NCBI RefSeq assembly: GCF_004342025.1
Contig: NZ_SLWN01000007.1
Span: forward strand, 1 to 64,000
Length of the DNA stretch: 64,000 nucleotides
Source: Kribbella steppae
Lineage (GTDB): Bacteria > Actinomycetota > Actinomycetes > Propionibacteriales > Kribbellaceae
Direction of reading: 5' to 3'
The notes under the pieces are model-generated. The model ran no database searches, was not told the origin of the DNA, and worked only from the letters and a program-made list of their open reading frames with translations. This document shows, one piece after another, positions 1 to 8,226 of this stretch (within the stretch, counting starts at the first letter, position 1; each line of letters begins with the position of its first letter). The position numbers were made by a program, and so were the translations under genes.

Positions 1-1
1 G

Positions 2-250
2 TCACCCTCGAACCCGCCGCCTGAACCACAACCGGCTCCCCTGCGCTCCACCGGCATCTTGCCGCACGCCCGACCCGGTCCATTTTCGGATTAGCCCGTT
101 GAGGTCGTACTGGAACCGCTCGCCGGCCAGCAACCCGTCCCGGAAGTCGACGAAGACCACGAACGGCAGCACGGTTGCGAGTGTCCCTGCCAGGTCATGG
201 TTGTTCTCCGCGGCGAGATGCTGGCGCAGGATGCCGGCGTTGTCGCTCAT
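2..250 (-). pseudogene. Internally deleted NTF2/SnoaL-like (ester-cyclase type) gene remnant
   Basis: The reading frame starts at an ATG preceded by GAGGAACTGTCGC, a good ribosome site, 16 bases after the AraC-type gene on the same strand. Its first 24 residues (MSDNAGILRQHLAAENNHDL) look like the N-terminal helix of NTF2/SnoaL-like proteins. The following LPFVVFVDFRDGLLAGERF looks like the last two strands of the same fold. The roughly 70-80 residues expected between them are absent, so only 82 codons remain against about 130-150 in the family. The C-terminal tail after YDLNGL is rich in Arg and Gly and looks out of frame. I infer a deletion plus frame decay. A genuine mini-protein is possible but unlikely to hold the cone-shaped pocket. 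Confidence 0.55.
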
Positions 251-266
251 GCGACAGTTCCTCCGA

Positions 267-1292
267 TCAGATGCTTTGCGATGACGTCGGGCTGTTGCCT
301 GCCCACGCACCGTGGACCGCACGGTATTCGGCCGGCGGCAGGCCGAAGCGGTCTTTGAAGGCCCGGTTGAAATGCGCCGGGTTGGTCAGACCCCAGCGTG
401 CGCCGATGGCGGCGACCGGCCGTTGGCGCAGGCCGGGATCGAGGAGGTCGCGCCGGCATCGGTCCAGCCGCCGCGACCGGATCAGCGTGGCCACACTCTC
501 GCCGGTCGGTTGGAACAATCGGTGCAGGTACCGGAGCGAGATGTGGTGAGCCGCCGCGACCACGGCCGGAGTGAGTCCGGCATCGGCAAGATGGACCTCG
601 ATGAACCCGCGGCATCGGTGCAGCAGCGCACGGGATCGGGTCTCGACGGGCACTGCCTGCTCTTGGTCCAGTCGTGCCGCCAGTCCGACGTTGACCAGGT
701 CGAGGATGGCCGAGCCGATCCGCGCACCATCCGCGCCGTCGTCGGCATCGAGGTGCTCAGGCAACTGGCGGACCAGGCCCGACACCAGCGCTGCGGTCCC
801 GTCCGTGCCCGGGACGGCGACCCCGGTCAAGCCCGTCACCCGATGCTCCGGCAGTGGGCTCAGCGCCTTCGGGTACGAGAGCATGATCGCGCGCCGCTCG
901 GAGTAGGCACAGTGCAGTGGCCGGGAGAGATCGCTGATCCCGATGTCCCCTGGTTCGAACCGGCAACGCCGTCCGTCCTGCTCGCTGAGCGTGACACCCT
1001 CCGCCTGCACGAACACCACGAAATGCTCGGGATCGTGCCTGCGGATGTGCGCCGCGGTCCGGAACGCCTCACCCGGCCCGGACCTGGACACGGCCACCTG
1101 CAACGGACCGACCGTCCCGATCAGGAGTTCGTCCCGGCCGTCCGGTCCGTCGTCCAGCCGGAGGTCCAGCCCACCGAGACTCGCGGCCACGACTTCGTTC
1201 CAGTACGCCGCCCGCGTCGCCCTGGGCTCCGCGACGGCTCTCAGCAGAGTCCGCGTTCCCGCAGTCTGTGCACGTTCCTCGGAACCGACCAT
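267..1292 (-). CDS. AraC-family transcriptional regulator
   Basis: A 341-residue regulator. Residues about 25-200 form an AraC-binding-like sensor domain with a cupin-like stretch (RRCRFEPGDIGISDLSRPLH). Residues about 230-335 form the double helix-turn-helix of the AraC/XylS family, ending in the usual signature GLTNPAHFNRAFKDRFGLPPAEYR. Its ATG directly abuts the TAG stop of the upstream cupin gene, so the two are probably cotranscribed and translationally coupled, and the NTF2-like remnant follows 16 bases later. The likely role is control of the cupin operon or of a linked small-molecule response. The inducer cannot be told from sequence. Confidence 0.88.
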   Translation of the reverse strand: MVGSEERAQTAGTRTLLRAVAEPRATRAAYWNEVVAASLGGLDLRLDDGPDGRDELLIGTVGPLQVAVSRSGPGEAFRTAAHIRRHDPEHFVVFVQAEGVTLSEQDGRRCRFEPGDIGISDLSRPLHCAYSERRAIMLSYPKALSPLPEHRVTGLTGVAVPGTDGTAALVSGLVRQLPEHLDADDGADGARIGSAILDLVNVGLAARLDQEQAVPVETRSRALLHRCRGFIEVHLADAGLTPAVVAAAHHISLRYLHRLFQPTGESVATLIRSRRLDRCRRDLLDPGLRQRPVAAIGARWGLTNPAHFNRAFKDRFGLPPAEYRAVHGAWAGNSPTSSQSI

Positions 1293-1793
1293 CTAGGGCT
1301 GAGGTGGTGGAGCCAGGATGGTGATCCCGTGGCGAGCGGCTGTCTCCGCGAGTACGGCGACGTCCGGCGGCTCGACGGGCTCAGGCGGCAGCGTGCGCGT
1401 TGGAGCGGGCCGGCCAACCTCGGTGGCGAACTGCTCGAAACCGGCGGGGACGTGGAGGGACAGAAACCGTGCCGTCGCGGAGGTGACGACGTACGCGTGC
1501 CGAAGACGCCTCGGTAGCACCGCTGCGGTGCCCGGACCCGCGGCGTGTTCCTCATCGCCGACCAAGACCCGCAGTTCACCGTCGAGCACGAGGAACGTCT
1601 CGTCGTCACGATCGTGGACATGGACCGGACTGGCGTCGCCGCGCCGGGCAAGGTTGTCGGTCAGCGAGAACGCTCCACCGGTCTGCTCGCCGCTCACACG
1701 CACCTGGGACAGGACGCCCAGGAACCAGACGGCCGCCTGGGCGTCCTGACCGGCAATCACTCCGCTCGCCAGCGGTCTGATGGGTTGGGTCAT
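1293..1793 (-). CDS. Single-domain cupin protein
   Basis: A 166-residue cupin. Motif 1 is visible as HVHDRDDETFLVLDGEL (about residues 58-74) and motif 2 as PRRLRHAY. The His-x-His and Glu of motif 1 suggest a metal-binding jelly roll. The ATG at 1793 was chosen over longer upstream frames because AAAGGATC precedes it and the cupin family normally starts near MTQPI. It is the first gene of a cupin-AraC-NTF2 remnant operon, divergent from a LysR gene. Cupins of this size include quercetinase-like enzymes and simple small-molecule binders. I cannot choose between catalysis and binding. Confidence 0.8.
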   Translation of the reverse strand: MTQPIRPLASGVIAGQDAQAAVWFLGVLSQVRVSGEQTGGAFSLTDNLARRGDASPVHVHDRDDETFLVLDGELRVLVGDEEHAAGPGTAAVLPRRLRHAYVVTSATARFLSLHVPAGFEQFATEVGRPAPTRTLPPEPVEPPDVAVLAETAARHGITILAPPPQP

Positions 1794-1869
1794 GGATCGG
1801 ATCCTTTCGTCAGTTCCACCCAACCCCGGAGGCGTCGATGATGTCCAAGGCCGATCGGTTCGCGATTGA

Positions 1870-1881
1870 TAACGTGACTGC
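1870..1881 (+). promoter_or_regulatory. Candidate -10 box for leaderless LysR transcript
   Basis: TAACGT ends six bases before the LysR ATG at 1882, and there is no Shine-Dalgarno sequence in the preceding 15 bases. A TANNNT element six to eight bases from the start codon is the usual layout of leaderless actinobacterial promoters. The 87-base gap also carries the cupin operon promoter on the other strand, so a LysR protein bound here could control both directions. Confidence 0.4.
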
Positions 1882-2799
1882 ATGGATGTCGATGCGCGGT
1901 TGTGGCGGTCTTTCGCCGCGGTAGCCGACGAACTCCACTACGGCCGCGCCAGCGAACGCCTGCGCATCACCCAGCCGGCGCTGTCACGGCAGATCCGCGA
2001 CCTGGAACGGATCCTGGGTGTCAGACTGTTCGACCGGACCAGCCGGCGGGTGGCACTCAGTCAGGCCGGTCAAGCCGTGCTCGAGCAGGCGCGGCGCGCG
2101 CTGACCGAGTCCGATCGCGCGGTGAGACTCGCCCGGCTCACCGCCCAGGGCGACTGGGGCGAGCTGGCGGTCGCGGTCCTTCCAGCAGTCGCACTAGGGC
2201 TGCTGCCCGCGATCATCCGGGCCCACCGAGACGCCTACCCCGAGATCGGCTTCCGGATCAGCGAGAGCTTCGATGACGAGCAACTGGCGGCGCTGACCGC
2301 CGGCCGTCTCGATGCCGGCTTCGTTCGGACCTCCGCGGCGCCGACGGGCGTTCACCTGGAGACCCTGCTCACCGAGCCGCTGGTGGCCGGGCTACCCGCC
2401 GATCACCCGCTGGCACTCCGTGACCGGATCGCCCTGTCCGACCTCGCCGGCGAGCCGTTCGTGTTCTTCCCGCGACACCGGTCCGTGTTCGCGTACGACG
2501 AGTTCATCGCGGCCTGCCGCGCCGCCGGCTTCAGCCCGGACATCGTCCAAGAGGCCAGCGGCATCTCCGCGCTGGGCCTCGTCGCGGCGGGTCTCGGTGT
2601 CACCGTCGTCGCCTCCTCCTACGAAGCGGTGTCGATGGCCGGCGTCCGCTTCGTTCCCGTCACCGGGTACGAGCTCACCCTCCAGTTCGCCTGGTCCGCA
2701 AACAACACCAACCCCGCCCTGCACGCATTCCTCGAAACCGCCCGCCGGTGCTCGAGCCTCAGCGGGCCGGTCGAGGCCGGCCCAAAACCAGCACGGTGA
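1882..2799 (+). CDS. LysR-family transcriptional regulator
   Basis: A 305-residue protein. Residues 1-60 hold the winged helix-turn-helix (ELHYGRASERLRITQPALSR) and residues about 90-290 the two-lobed type 2 periplasmic-binding-like effector domain. The overall form resembles the CatM/BenM branch, with RFDRTSRRVALS-like wording in the wing. It is transcribed away from the cupin-AraC operon across 88 bases, the normal arrangement for a LysR protein and its target. The start lacks a ribosome site and is probably leaderless. The effector is unknown; aromatic acids or acyl compounds are common for this branch. Confidence 0.9.
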   Translation: MDVDARLWRSFAAVADELHYGRASERLRITQPALSRQIRDLERILGVRLFDRTSRRVALSQAGQAVLEQARRALTESDRAVRLARLTAQGDWGELAVAVLPAVALGLLPAIIRAHRDAYPEIGFRISESFDDEQLAALTAGRLDAGFVRTSAAPTGVHLETLLTEPLVAGLPADHPLALRDRIALSDLAGEPFVFFPRHRSVFAYDEFIAACRAAGFSPDIVQEASGISALGLVAAGLGVTVVASSYEAVSMAGVRFVPVTGYELTLQFAWSANNTNPALHAFLETARRCSSLSGPVEAGPKPAR

Positions 2800-2817
2800 G
2801 CTGAGAGGTCGTAGCGG

Positions 2818-3237
2818 TCAGCCGGTCTTCTCGCGGAGCCAGTCGGGGATGTACTTGTCCTCGCGCGGGAACTCGGCCAGGTCCGCGACGTAGATCTCGA
2901 CGTTGACCGGTATCGACCACGCCGGCTCGGTCTCGTAGTCGAAGTCCGTCGAGAAGCGACCCTCGGGAGTAATCGTGACGCGAGCGGTCAGCCAGGCCCC
3001 CTTGCCTGGCTGATACATCTGAAGCCGCAGCGTCTCGAAGTAACTCTCCAGCCCTTCGGGCAGCGGATCGACCTGCCCTGACTCACCAGAGGGTCCGATC
3101 ACCTCTGCATCGAGCTCCGCGTACGGCGCCGTCGCGCGATACGTCGCGGTGACCTCAGACCAGTTGGCGGGCAACCCGGAGGTCAGGGCACGAGCGATCG
3201 CATCGATGCTGTCCATCTCATTCGGTGTCTCGGTCAT
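2818..3237 (-). CDS. YezG-like (DUF600) immunity/antitoxin family protein, orphan
   Basis: A 139-residue cytosolic protein without signal or membrane segment. An N-terminal helical part (DSIDAIARALTSGLPANWSEV) is followed by strands and the phrase GRFSTDFDYETEPAW, which matches the Gxx.xxFDYD core of YezG/DUF600 immunity proteins. The C-terminus FPREDKYIPDWL fits the family's closing tryptophan strand. YezG proteins neutralise nuclease toxins of polymorphic LXG-type systems in Bacillus. Here no toxin gene is adjacent: the neighbours are a LysR regulator and a metabolic operon. It may be an orphan immunity gene or a domesticated homologue. The assignment rests on motif likeness only. Confidence 0.5.
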   Translation of the reverse strand: MTETPNEMDSIDAIARALTSGLPANWSEVTATYRATAPYAELDAEVIGPSGESGQVDPLPEGLESYFETLRLQMYQPGKGAWLTARVTITPEGRFSTDFDYETEPAWSIPVNVEIYVADLAEFPREDKYIPDWLREKTG

Positions 3238-3442
3238 TCATGGTCCCGGGTCGACTGAGGCTTGGTCTCCTTGAAGATACGCCGCGGCGATCGTCTGCCG
3301 TCGTGACGGTCGACCACGGCGCGGGCTGCCGTTCGGACAACCCCAGTCCGGAGTGCGGCGCGGTGTCGAACCGCTCCTGTTCCAGAGTCTGATAGGCGGA
3401 CACGAGGCTAGACATCACATGTTTGAGGTGTCAATCTGGTCC

Positions 3443-3472
3443 GAATGCCACCAAACAGCGCAAAAGGCATTC
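3443..3472. promoter_or_regulatory. Inverted repeat, candidate operator of the FAH-SDR operon
   Basis: GAATGCC (3443-3449) and GGCATTC (3466-3472) form perfect 7-base arms 16 bases apart, 28 bases before the FAH start codon. A second small palindrome, TTGA-GGTG-TCAA, lies at 3423-3434. The site sits where a repressor would block the operon promoter. The FadR-like product of the third gene is the natural candidate, although the spacing is wider than the classic FadR-family operator. Confidence 0.35.
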
Positions 3473-3500
3473 AAAGATACGATCTCTGTGGAGGTAGTCG

Positions 3501-4361
3501 ATGAAGTTCGCCCGTCTGGGTCCCGTTGGCGCAGAGCTGCCCGTCGTCGTGGGCGACGACGGCGTACGCAGCCTTGCCGGGCTGACCGAGGACATCGACG
3601 CCCGGTTCTGGGAGTCGGACGGCCCGGCCCGGGTGGCAGCAGCGCTCGCGGCGGGTGACCTGCCGCCTGTCGACGACGCCGGCAGCCTGCGGATCGGTGC
3701 TCCGATCGCCAGGCCCGGCGCGATCGTCTGCATCGGGATGAACTACGCCGCCCACGCCGCCGAGTCGGGCGCTCAGCCGCCGACCAGCCCGGTCATCTTC
3801 CTCAAGGCGCCGAACACGCTCGCCGGTCCGAACGACACGGTGACCATCCCTCGCGGCAGTACGAAGACCGACTGGGAGGTCGAGCTCGGAGTGGTCATCG
3901 GCAAGCGGGCGTCGTACCTCGACTCCCCTACGGACAGCCTGGACCACGTCGCCGGATTCGTGGTGGCCAACGACCTGTCCGAGCGGGCGTTCCAACTCGA
4001 GGTCTCCGGCGGCCAGTGGAGCAAAGGCAAGATCGCCGCCGGGTTCAGCCCGGTCGGTCCCTGGCTCGTCACCCCCGACGAGGTCGAGCACCAGAAGCTC
4101 GCCTTGCGCAGCTTCGTCAACGGCGAACCGCGTCAGGACTCCAGCACCGGCGACCAGATCTTCGATGTCGCCACGGTGATCCACCACCTGAGCCAGTACA
4201 TGGTGCTCGACCCCGGCGACCTCATCATGACCGGGACGCCGGAGGGCGTCGCGCTGTCCGGACGGTTCGCGTACCTGCGTGCCGGTGACGTGGTCGAGGT
4301 GGAGATCGACGGCCTGGGCCGCCAGCGCCAGGAGTACGTCGCGTTCGAGGCCGACCGATGA
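3501..4361 (+). CDS. Fumarylacetoacetate hydrolase (FAH) family protein
   Basis: A 286-residue hydrolase. The N-terminal 65 residues form the small lid domain and residues about 70-282 the FAH catalytic fold. Metal ligands are visible as E126 and E128 (TDWEVELG) and D158 (VVANDLSER), with the His of GMNYAAHAAE (H85) as probable catalytic base. GGAGG lies seven bases before the ATG. It overlaps the next SDR gene by four bases. FAH plus SDR is the pairing found at the end of oxidative L-fucose/L-rhamnose routes, where the SDR makes a 2,4-diketo-3-deoxyacid and the FAH enzyme cleaves it to pyruvate and lactate. That role is inferred, since upper-pathway enzymes are not adjacent. Confidence 0.88.
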   Translation: MKFARLGPVGAELPVVVGDDGVRSLAGLTEDIDARFWESDGPARVAAALAAGDLPPVDDAGSLRIGAPIARPGAIVCIGMNYAAHAAESGAQPPTSPVIFLKAPNTLAGPNDTVTIPRGSTKTDWEVELGVVIGKRASYLDSPTDSLDHVAGFVVANDLSERAFQLEVSGGQWSKGKIAAGFSPVGPWLVTPDEVEHQKLALRSFVNGEPRQDSSTGDQIFDVATVIHHLSQYMVLDPGDLIMTGTPEGVALSGRFAYLRAGDVVEVEIDGLGRQRQEYVAFEADR

Positions 4362-5125
4362 GGGCCGTACCGGAGTACGCCGGCCTGGTCGCGATCGTCA
4401 CCGGTGGTGGGTCGGGCATCGGCGCGGCGGTCGCCCACGAACTCACCGCACGCGGTGCGCGGGTGGCGGCGTTCGACCTCGATCCGTCGGGCGTTCCGGC
4501 GGACGTGCTGGGGATCAAGACCGACGTGACCGACGACGCGAGCGTGCGTGCGGCGATCCAGCAGGTCGCCGAGGCCTACGGCCGGATCGACGTGGTGGTG
4601 AACAACGCGGGCATCGGTGCCCAAGGCACCGTCGAGGACAACTCCGACGACCAGTGGCACCAGGTCTTCGACGTCAACGTGATGGGCGCGGTCCGGGTCA
4701 CCCGAGCCGCTCTGCCCTATCTCCGGCATTCACCGGCCGCGGCGATCGTGAATGTCGCGTCGGTCGCCGCGACCACCGGCATCCCCCAGCGGGCGCTGTA
4801 CTCGACCACGAAAGGCGCTGTGCAGTCGCTGACCATGGCGATGGCCGCCGACCATCTGCGCGAAGGCATCCGGGTCAACTGCGTCAACCCCGGCACGGCC
4901 GCCACTCCCTGGGTCCAGCGCCTGCTCGACGCCGCTCCGGATCCCGAGGCCGAGCGAGTCGCTCTCGACGCGCGACAGCCGCACGGCCGGCTGGTCACCG
5001 CCGAGGAAGTGGCGCTCGCCGTCGTCTACCTGGCCGGGCCGACGTCCGGTTCGACCGCGGGGACGGCGCTGGCCGTCGATGGCGGGATGGCTACCCTGCG
5101 GATGCGTCCCCCCGCGCCGAACTGA
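4358..5125 (+). CDS. SDR-family NAD(P)-dependent dehydrogenase
   Basis: A 255-residue classical short-chain dehydrogenase. The cofactor loop TGGGSGIG is at residues 15-22, NNAG at 82-85, and the catalytic set is S135, Y148 and K152 (YSTTK). Asp at the end of strand beta-2 (AAFDLDPSG) favours NAD over NADP. It overlaps the FAH gene by ATGA and precedes the FadR regulator by 19 bases, so the three form one transcript. By context it may oxidise a 2-keto-3-deoxy sugar acid at C4 for the FAH enzyme. Other SDR substrates cannot be excluded. Confidence 0.88.
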   Translation: MRAVPEYAGLVAIVTGGGSGIGAAVAHELTARGARVAAFDLDPSGVPADVLGIKTDVTDDASVRAAIQQVAEAYGRIDVVVNNAGIGAQGTVEDNSDDQWHQVFDVNVMGAVRVTRAALPYLRHSPAAAIVNVASVAATTGIPQRALYSTTKGAVQSLTMAMAADHLREGIRVNCVNPGTAATPWVQRLLDAAPDPEAERVALDARQPHGRLVTAEEVALAVVYLAGPTSGSTAGTALAVDGGMATLRMRPPAPN

Positions 5126-5144
5126 GACCGCCAGGAGGAGCCGG

Positions 5145-5828
5145 ATGGCCCTGACCGACGTCGCGATCGAGAAGATCAAGGCGATGATCCTCGACGGCCG
5201 CCTCAAGCCCGGCGATCGCCTGCCGCGCGAGGCGGACCTCGCCGAGCAGCTCGGGATCTCGCGCAGTCCGTTGCGCGAGGCGGTCAGCGTCCTGTCGATG
5301 CTGCGCATCCTCGACGTCCGCAGGGGCGACGGAACCTACGTGACCAGTCTGTCGCCCGACCTGCTGCTGGAGACGATCGGTTTCATCATCGACTTCCACC
5401 AGGACTCGGGCATCCTCGACCTGTTCGAGCTGCGCCGTGCCCTCGAGCCCATGGCGGCGGAGAAAGCCGCACTGCTGATGAGTGACGAGGACGTAGCTCA
5501 GTTGCTCGCGCTGACCGACGCGGTCGACGCCGACAGCCCGGTCGGCGACGTCGTCGCGAACGACCTGGAGTTCCACCACCGGATCGCGGCGGCCGCGGGC
5601 AATCCGGTGCTGTGCTCGTTCGTCGACAGCGTGGCCGGCCGGACCCAGCAGGCCCGGATCTGGCGCGGGGTCACCCAGGAGGACTCCTTCGAGCAGACAC
5701 AGCGCGAGCACCGGGCGATCGCCCTCGCCATCGGCGATCGCCAGCCCAGCGTCGCCGCCGCGCTGTCGCTGTCCCACGTCGCCGGCATCGAGAACTGGAT
5801 CCGCCGCAACCTGTCCCAGACGCCTTAA
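5145..5828 (+). CDS. GntR-family (FadR subfamily) transcriptional regulator
   Basis: A 227-residue regulator. Residues 1-70 form the GntR winged helix (PGDRLPREADLAEQLGISRS) and residues about 80-215 the all-helical FCD ligand domain, whose metal-binding His and Asp residues are visible (EFHHRIAAAAGN). The ATG at 5145 was chosen because AGGAGGAG lies seven bases upstream. As the last gene of the FAH-SDR operon it most likely autoregulates the operon in response to a sugar-acid intermediate, the usual ligand class of FCD regulators. Confidence 0.88.
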   Translation: MALTDVAIEKIKAMILDGRLKPGDRLPREADLAEQLGISRSPLREAVSVLSMLRILDVRRGDGTYVTSLSPDLLLETIGFIIDFHQDSGILDLFELRRALEPMAAEKAALLMSDEDVAQLLALTDAVDADSPVGDVVANDLEFHHRIAAAAGNPVLCSFVDSVAGRTQQARIWRGVTQEDSFEQTQREHRAIALAIGDRQPSVAAALSLSHVAGIENWIRRNLSQTP

Positions 5829-5891
5829 CCCAGTAGGTTTCTGCGGGCGCGACGCCGAAGTCCCTGGGGCCTTCGCTTAGGCCCGGACGAA

Positions 5892-6773
5892 CTACTGGCC
5901 GTAGGCCTTCGCGGTCCAGCCGAGCGAGCCCAGGGAGCCGCCCTTGATGTCCGTGCCGACTCCGTCCGTCTTCTTGGCGTCGAAGTGCACGGATGCCCTA
6001 CCAGCAGCCGTGATGCCGAGCAGTGGGCGGCCGTTGGGGTGCGCGTCGCAGTAGCCGGTGCTGAGGCTGGTGAACGGTCCCCAGCCGCTCGCCCGCAGTA
6101 CCTTCGAGGTGATCGATGTCGGGGTGCCCCGGTTGATCCGCCACTCCTTGAGTTCCCCGTTGACCTTGGTGCCGATCAGCACATCCACGGCGGCGCTGCC
6201 CGTTCCGCCGCTGCGCTCGTAGGTCAGTGTGTTGACCGTGTCCCAGCCAGTGCCGGCCAGCTTCACCGGCTTCGAAAGCGTGAACACGCCGTCCACGTAG
6301 GTCTCCGTGGAGCGGTAGAGCGAACTGCCCGCCACGTGATAGAGGTACGGCGACGCCGACGCGAGAATGCGGGCACCGGCGAACCCGATCCCGATGTGGC
6401 TGGCGCTCATCGACCTGATTCTCCAGGCGCCGTCGACCAACTCGCCCTCACGGATCACCTTGAAGAGGCGATCCTGGCCTGCACGGGCGGCGTACTCGGT
6501 GCTGCGGAAGCTGGTGTCGTCACCGGAGGCGCCGATCTGCTGATGCGCCGTCGGCACCCAGCCAAGATTGTCGTTGGCGTAGGCCTTCGTGCTGGTTGTC
6601 TGGCCGGAGTACACGTAGGTGAGACGCTGCCCATCGGAGCGGTACGCCGCTGTGGAGACACTGCAGTCCGCGGGCACATCACTGAGAGCCGCAGCCGTCG
6701 GCCGCGCCACCACGACGACTCCGGTCGCGGCAACGGCCAGCGCCGCCGCGGCGGCCAGGATGGATTTGCGCAT
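5892..6773 (-). CDS. Secreted protein of unknown function
   Basis: A 293-residue exported protein. The first 30 residues are a clear Sec signal (MRKS then an Ala/Val-rich core ending near PTAAALS). The mature part has repeated short strand-rich phrases about dial-like segments (YVYSGQTTSTKAY, ASPYLYHVAGSSLYRST, FTSLSTGYCDAHPNGRPLLGI), suggesting an irregular beta-propeller or lectin-like fold. No enzyme motif is seen. Two cysteines are present, near the mature N-terminus and in GYCDAH, and could form a disulfide. The start was set at 6773 because GGAGGAACTCCCCTG precedes it and it gives a signal peptide. It is monocistronic. Confidence 0.7.
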   Translation of the reverse strand: MRKSILAAAAALAVAATGVVVVARPTAAALSDVPADCSVSTAAYRSDGQRLTYVYSGQTTSTKAYANDNLGWVPTAHQQIGASGDDTSFRSTEYAARAGQDRLFKVIREGELVDGAWRIRSMSASHIGIGFAGARILASASPYLYHVAGSSLYRSTETYVDGVFTLSKPVKLAGTGWDTVNTLTYERSGGTGSAAVDVLIGTKVNGELKEWRINRGTPTSITSKVLRASGWGPFTSLSTGYCDAHPNGRPLLGITAAGRASVHFDAKKTDGVGTDIKGGSLGSLGWTAKAYGQ

Positions 6774-6953
6774 CAGGGGAGTTCCTCCACGGAGGTCGAG
6801 TAGGGAAGGGCCGGGCACGGCACCGGACCGTTGCCTTCAGCAACCCGCTTGGGGCTGTTGCCCGAACGACGGCCCGAACTCTATGAACGACGATCGACAC
6901 GACGCTGCCCGTACTCCGCCCGTACCGACCGGCCAGGCAGAATCCCGGAACAC

Positions 6954-7499
6954 CTACCACGAAGGGCCGGTTGCGTTCCCTGCGGCTGATTCCGCTGCCC
7001 AGAGGCGGTGGGAGGCGTCGACGTCCAGACTGACCCTGACGAACGACCCGGGCGGCGATCCTCCACCTCCGCCGAATGAGCCCACCAGCACGCCGATGAT
7101 CAGGAGCGGTAGCAGCAGGATCCGGACAAGCATCGCCCACGGCGCCCAGAAGCCCAGCCGGCCACCGTCCTTCAACCGGACGAGCTGCGTACCGGTCAGC
7201 ACGGCACCCAGGACCCGGCCGTTGCCGTAGAACAGCCCGTACACCAGGGGAACCCCGAACACCAGCCCGAGCAGGGCCAGCGCTAACACCCCGTTGCCGA
7301 GGTCCATCTGAAGGTCCACGAGCGCCAAGGCAACTATCCCGATCCCCAGACCGAACACGACCACCACGAAGTCCACCAGCCACGCCAGCAGCCGCATCCA
7401 CTCGCCTGCGGCCACGTACCGACGCCCGTCGCCGAACGGCTCGACTCGCTTGGCAACCTGCACTCCAAGGACGCTCACCGGATCCACATGTCGATTCAC
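6954..7499 (-). CDS. RDD-family membrane protein
   Basis: A 181-residue membrane protein with the RDD layout. R and D of the first segment are in MRLLAWLVDFVVVV, a second pair of helices follows, and the conserved loop GRVLGAVLTGTQLVRLKDGG precedes a last helical region and a Gly/Pro-rich tail. The GTG at 7499 (VNRHVDPVS) is the best start, because upstream codons run into the divergent lipoprotein region. RDD proteins are small integral membrane proteins, some of them ion exchangers. The substrate is unknown here. Confidence 0.75.
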   Translation of the reverse strand: MNRHVDPVSVLGVQVAKRVEPFGDGRRYVAAGEWMRLLAWLVDFVVVVFGLGIGIVALALVDLQMDLGNGVLALALLGLVFGVPLVYGLFYGNGRVLGAVLTGTQLVRLKDGGRLGFWAPWAMLVRILLLPLLIIGVLVGSFGGGGGSPPGSFVRVSLDVDASHRLWAAESAAGNATGPSW

Positions 7500-7667
7500 G
7501 GCTGGGACCGTACAGATTTCCGGGGTCGAGCAACGTCGAGTAAAAGAGAGCGGGCGCCTCGCACCGCCTGGGCACGCCGGGTGCCGGAGTACGGGTGGAG
7601 TACGGGCAGGCCGATGCCCGCGACGACGCCTAGCCTGCTCACCGATTCTTCTGGAGCGGACGAGGGT

Positions 7668-8081
7668 GTGACTGAACAAATGCGGTGGTTGGCGATCGTC
7701 CTGACGTCGGTGGTCGTGGTGCTGTCCGTCACGGCGTGCTCGTCCGCGAAAGCCTCGAAGTGCGAGGAGGCGTTCACCGCGGCGGCGACATCGGTCTCCG
7801 GCGTGGCCTCCGCGGAATGGGATTGCAACTTCAGTTTCGGCGGCGGCTGGGTGCGTAGTCAGGTGGTGGTCGAGGCGGCCACCAAGGCCGAGGCCATCGC
7901 AGTGATGGAGGCGGTACTCCGGGCGATCGCCGCAGCTCCCGACCTCAAGGACAGCTGGTCGACCCCGCAGGAGTACGCAAACCAGAACAGGACGGTCGTC
8001 GTCGCTGCGAACGCCCTGGGCTTCGGCGCAGTGCCGACTGTCGGCCAGGTGCGCGCGCACTACGGCATCACACCCCGCTGA
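7668..8081 (+). CDS. Small lipoprotein of unknown function
   Basis: A 137-residue protein starting at a GTG after GGAGCGGACGAGG. The N-terminus has a hydrophobic core (LAIVLTSVVVVLS) and the lipobox VTAC, so C24 should be lipidated and the protein anchored to the outer face of the membrane. The mature domain has an alpha-beta pattern (CEEAFTAAATSVSGVASAEW, then strands and a helix KAEAIAVMEAVLRAIAAAP). I do not recognise a family. It is divergent from the RDD gene. Confidence 0.65.
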   Translation: MTEQMRWLAIVLTSVVVVLSVTACSSAKASKCEEAFTAAATSVSGVASAEWDCNFSFGGGWVRSQVVVEAATKAEAIAVMEAVLRAIAAAPDLKDSWSTPQEYANQNRTVVVAANALGFGAVPTVGQVRAHYGITPR

Positions 8082-8213
8082 ACCGCCACCCCACACCAAC
8101 GTTCACCGCCGGCGGAGCTTCCTTCGGCTGCAGTCCAGCATCCGTTGCCTGTGGCAACTCTCTGACGGCGCACCGTTCGACAGGGCACATTCTCCGTCAC
8201 TGGTCGGAATACG

Positions 8214-8226
8214 TAGGATGCTCTCC
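8214..8226 (+). promoter_or_regulatory. Candidate -10 box for a leaderless SARP transcript
   Basis: TAGGAT lies seven bases before the in-frame GTG at 8227, with no ribosome site in front of either that GTG or the ATG at 8218. The ATG lies inside the putative -10 box, which argues for the GTG as true start. Confidence 0.4.

Noticed and set aside
5856..5875. Possible terminator CGAAG...CTTCG between fadR and the secreted-protein gene
   Set aside because: The arms are only five bases and the interior cannot fold well; not supported as a terminator.
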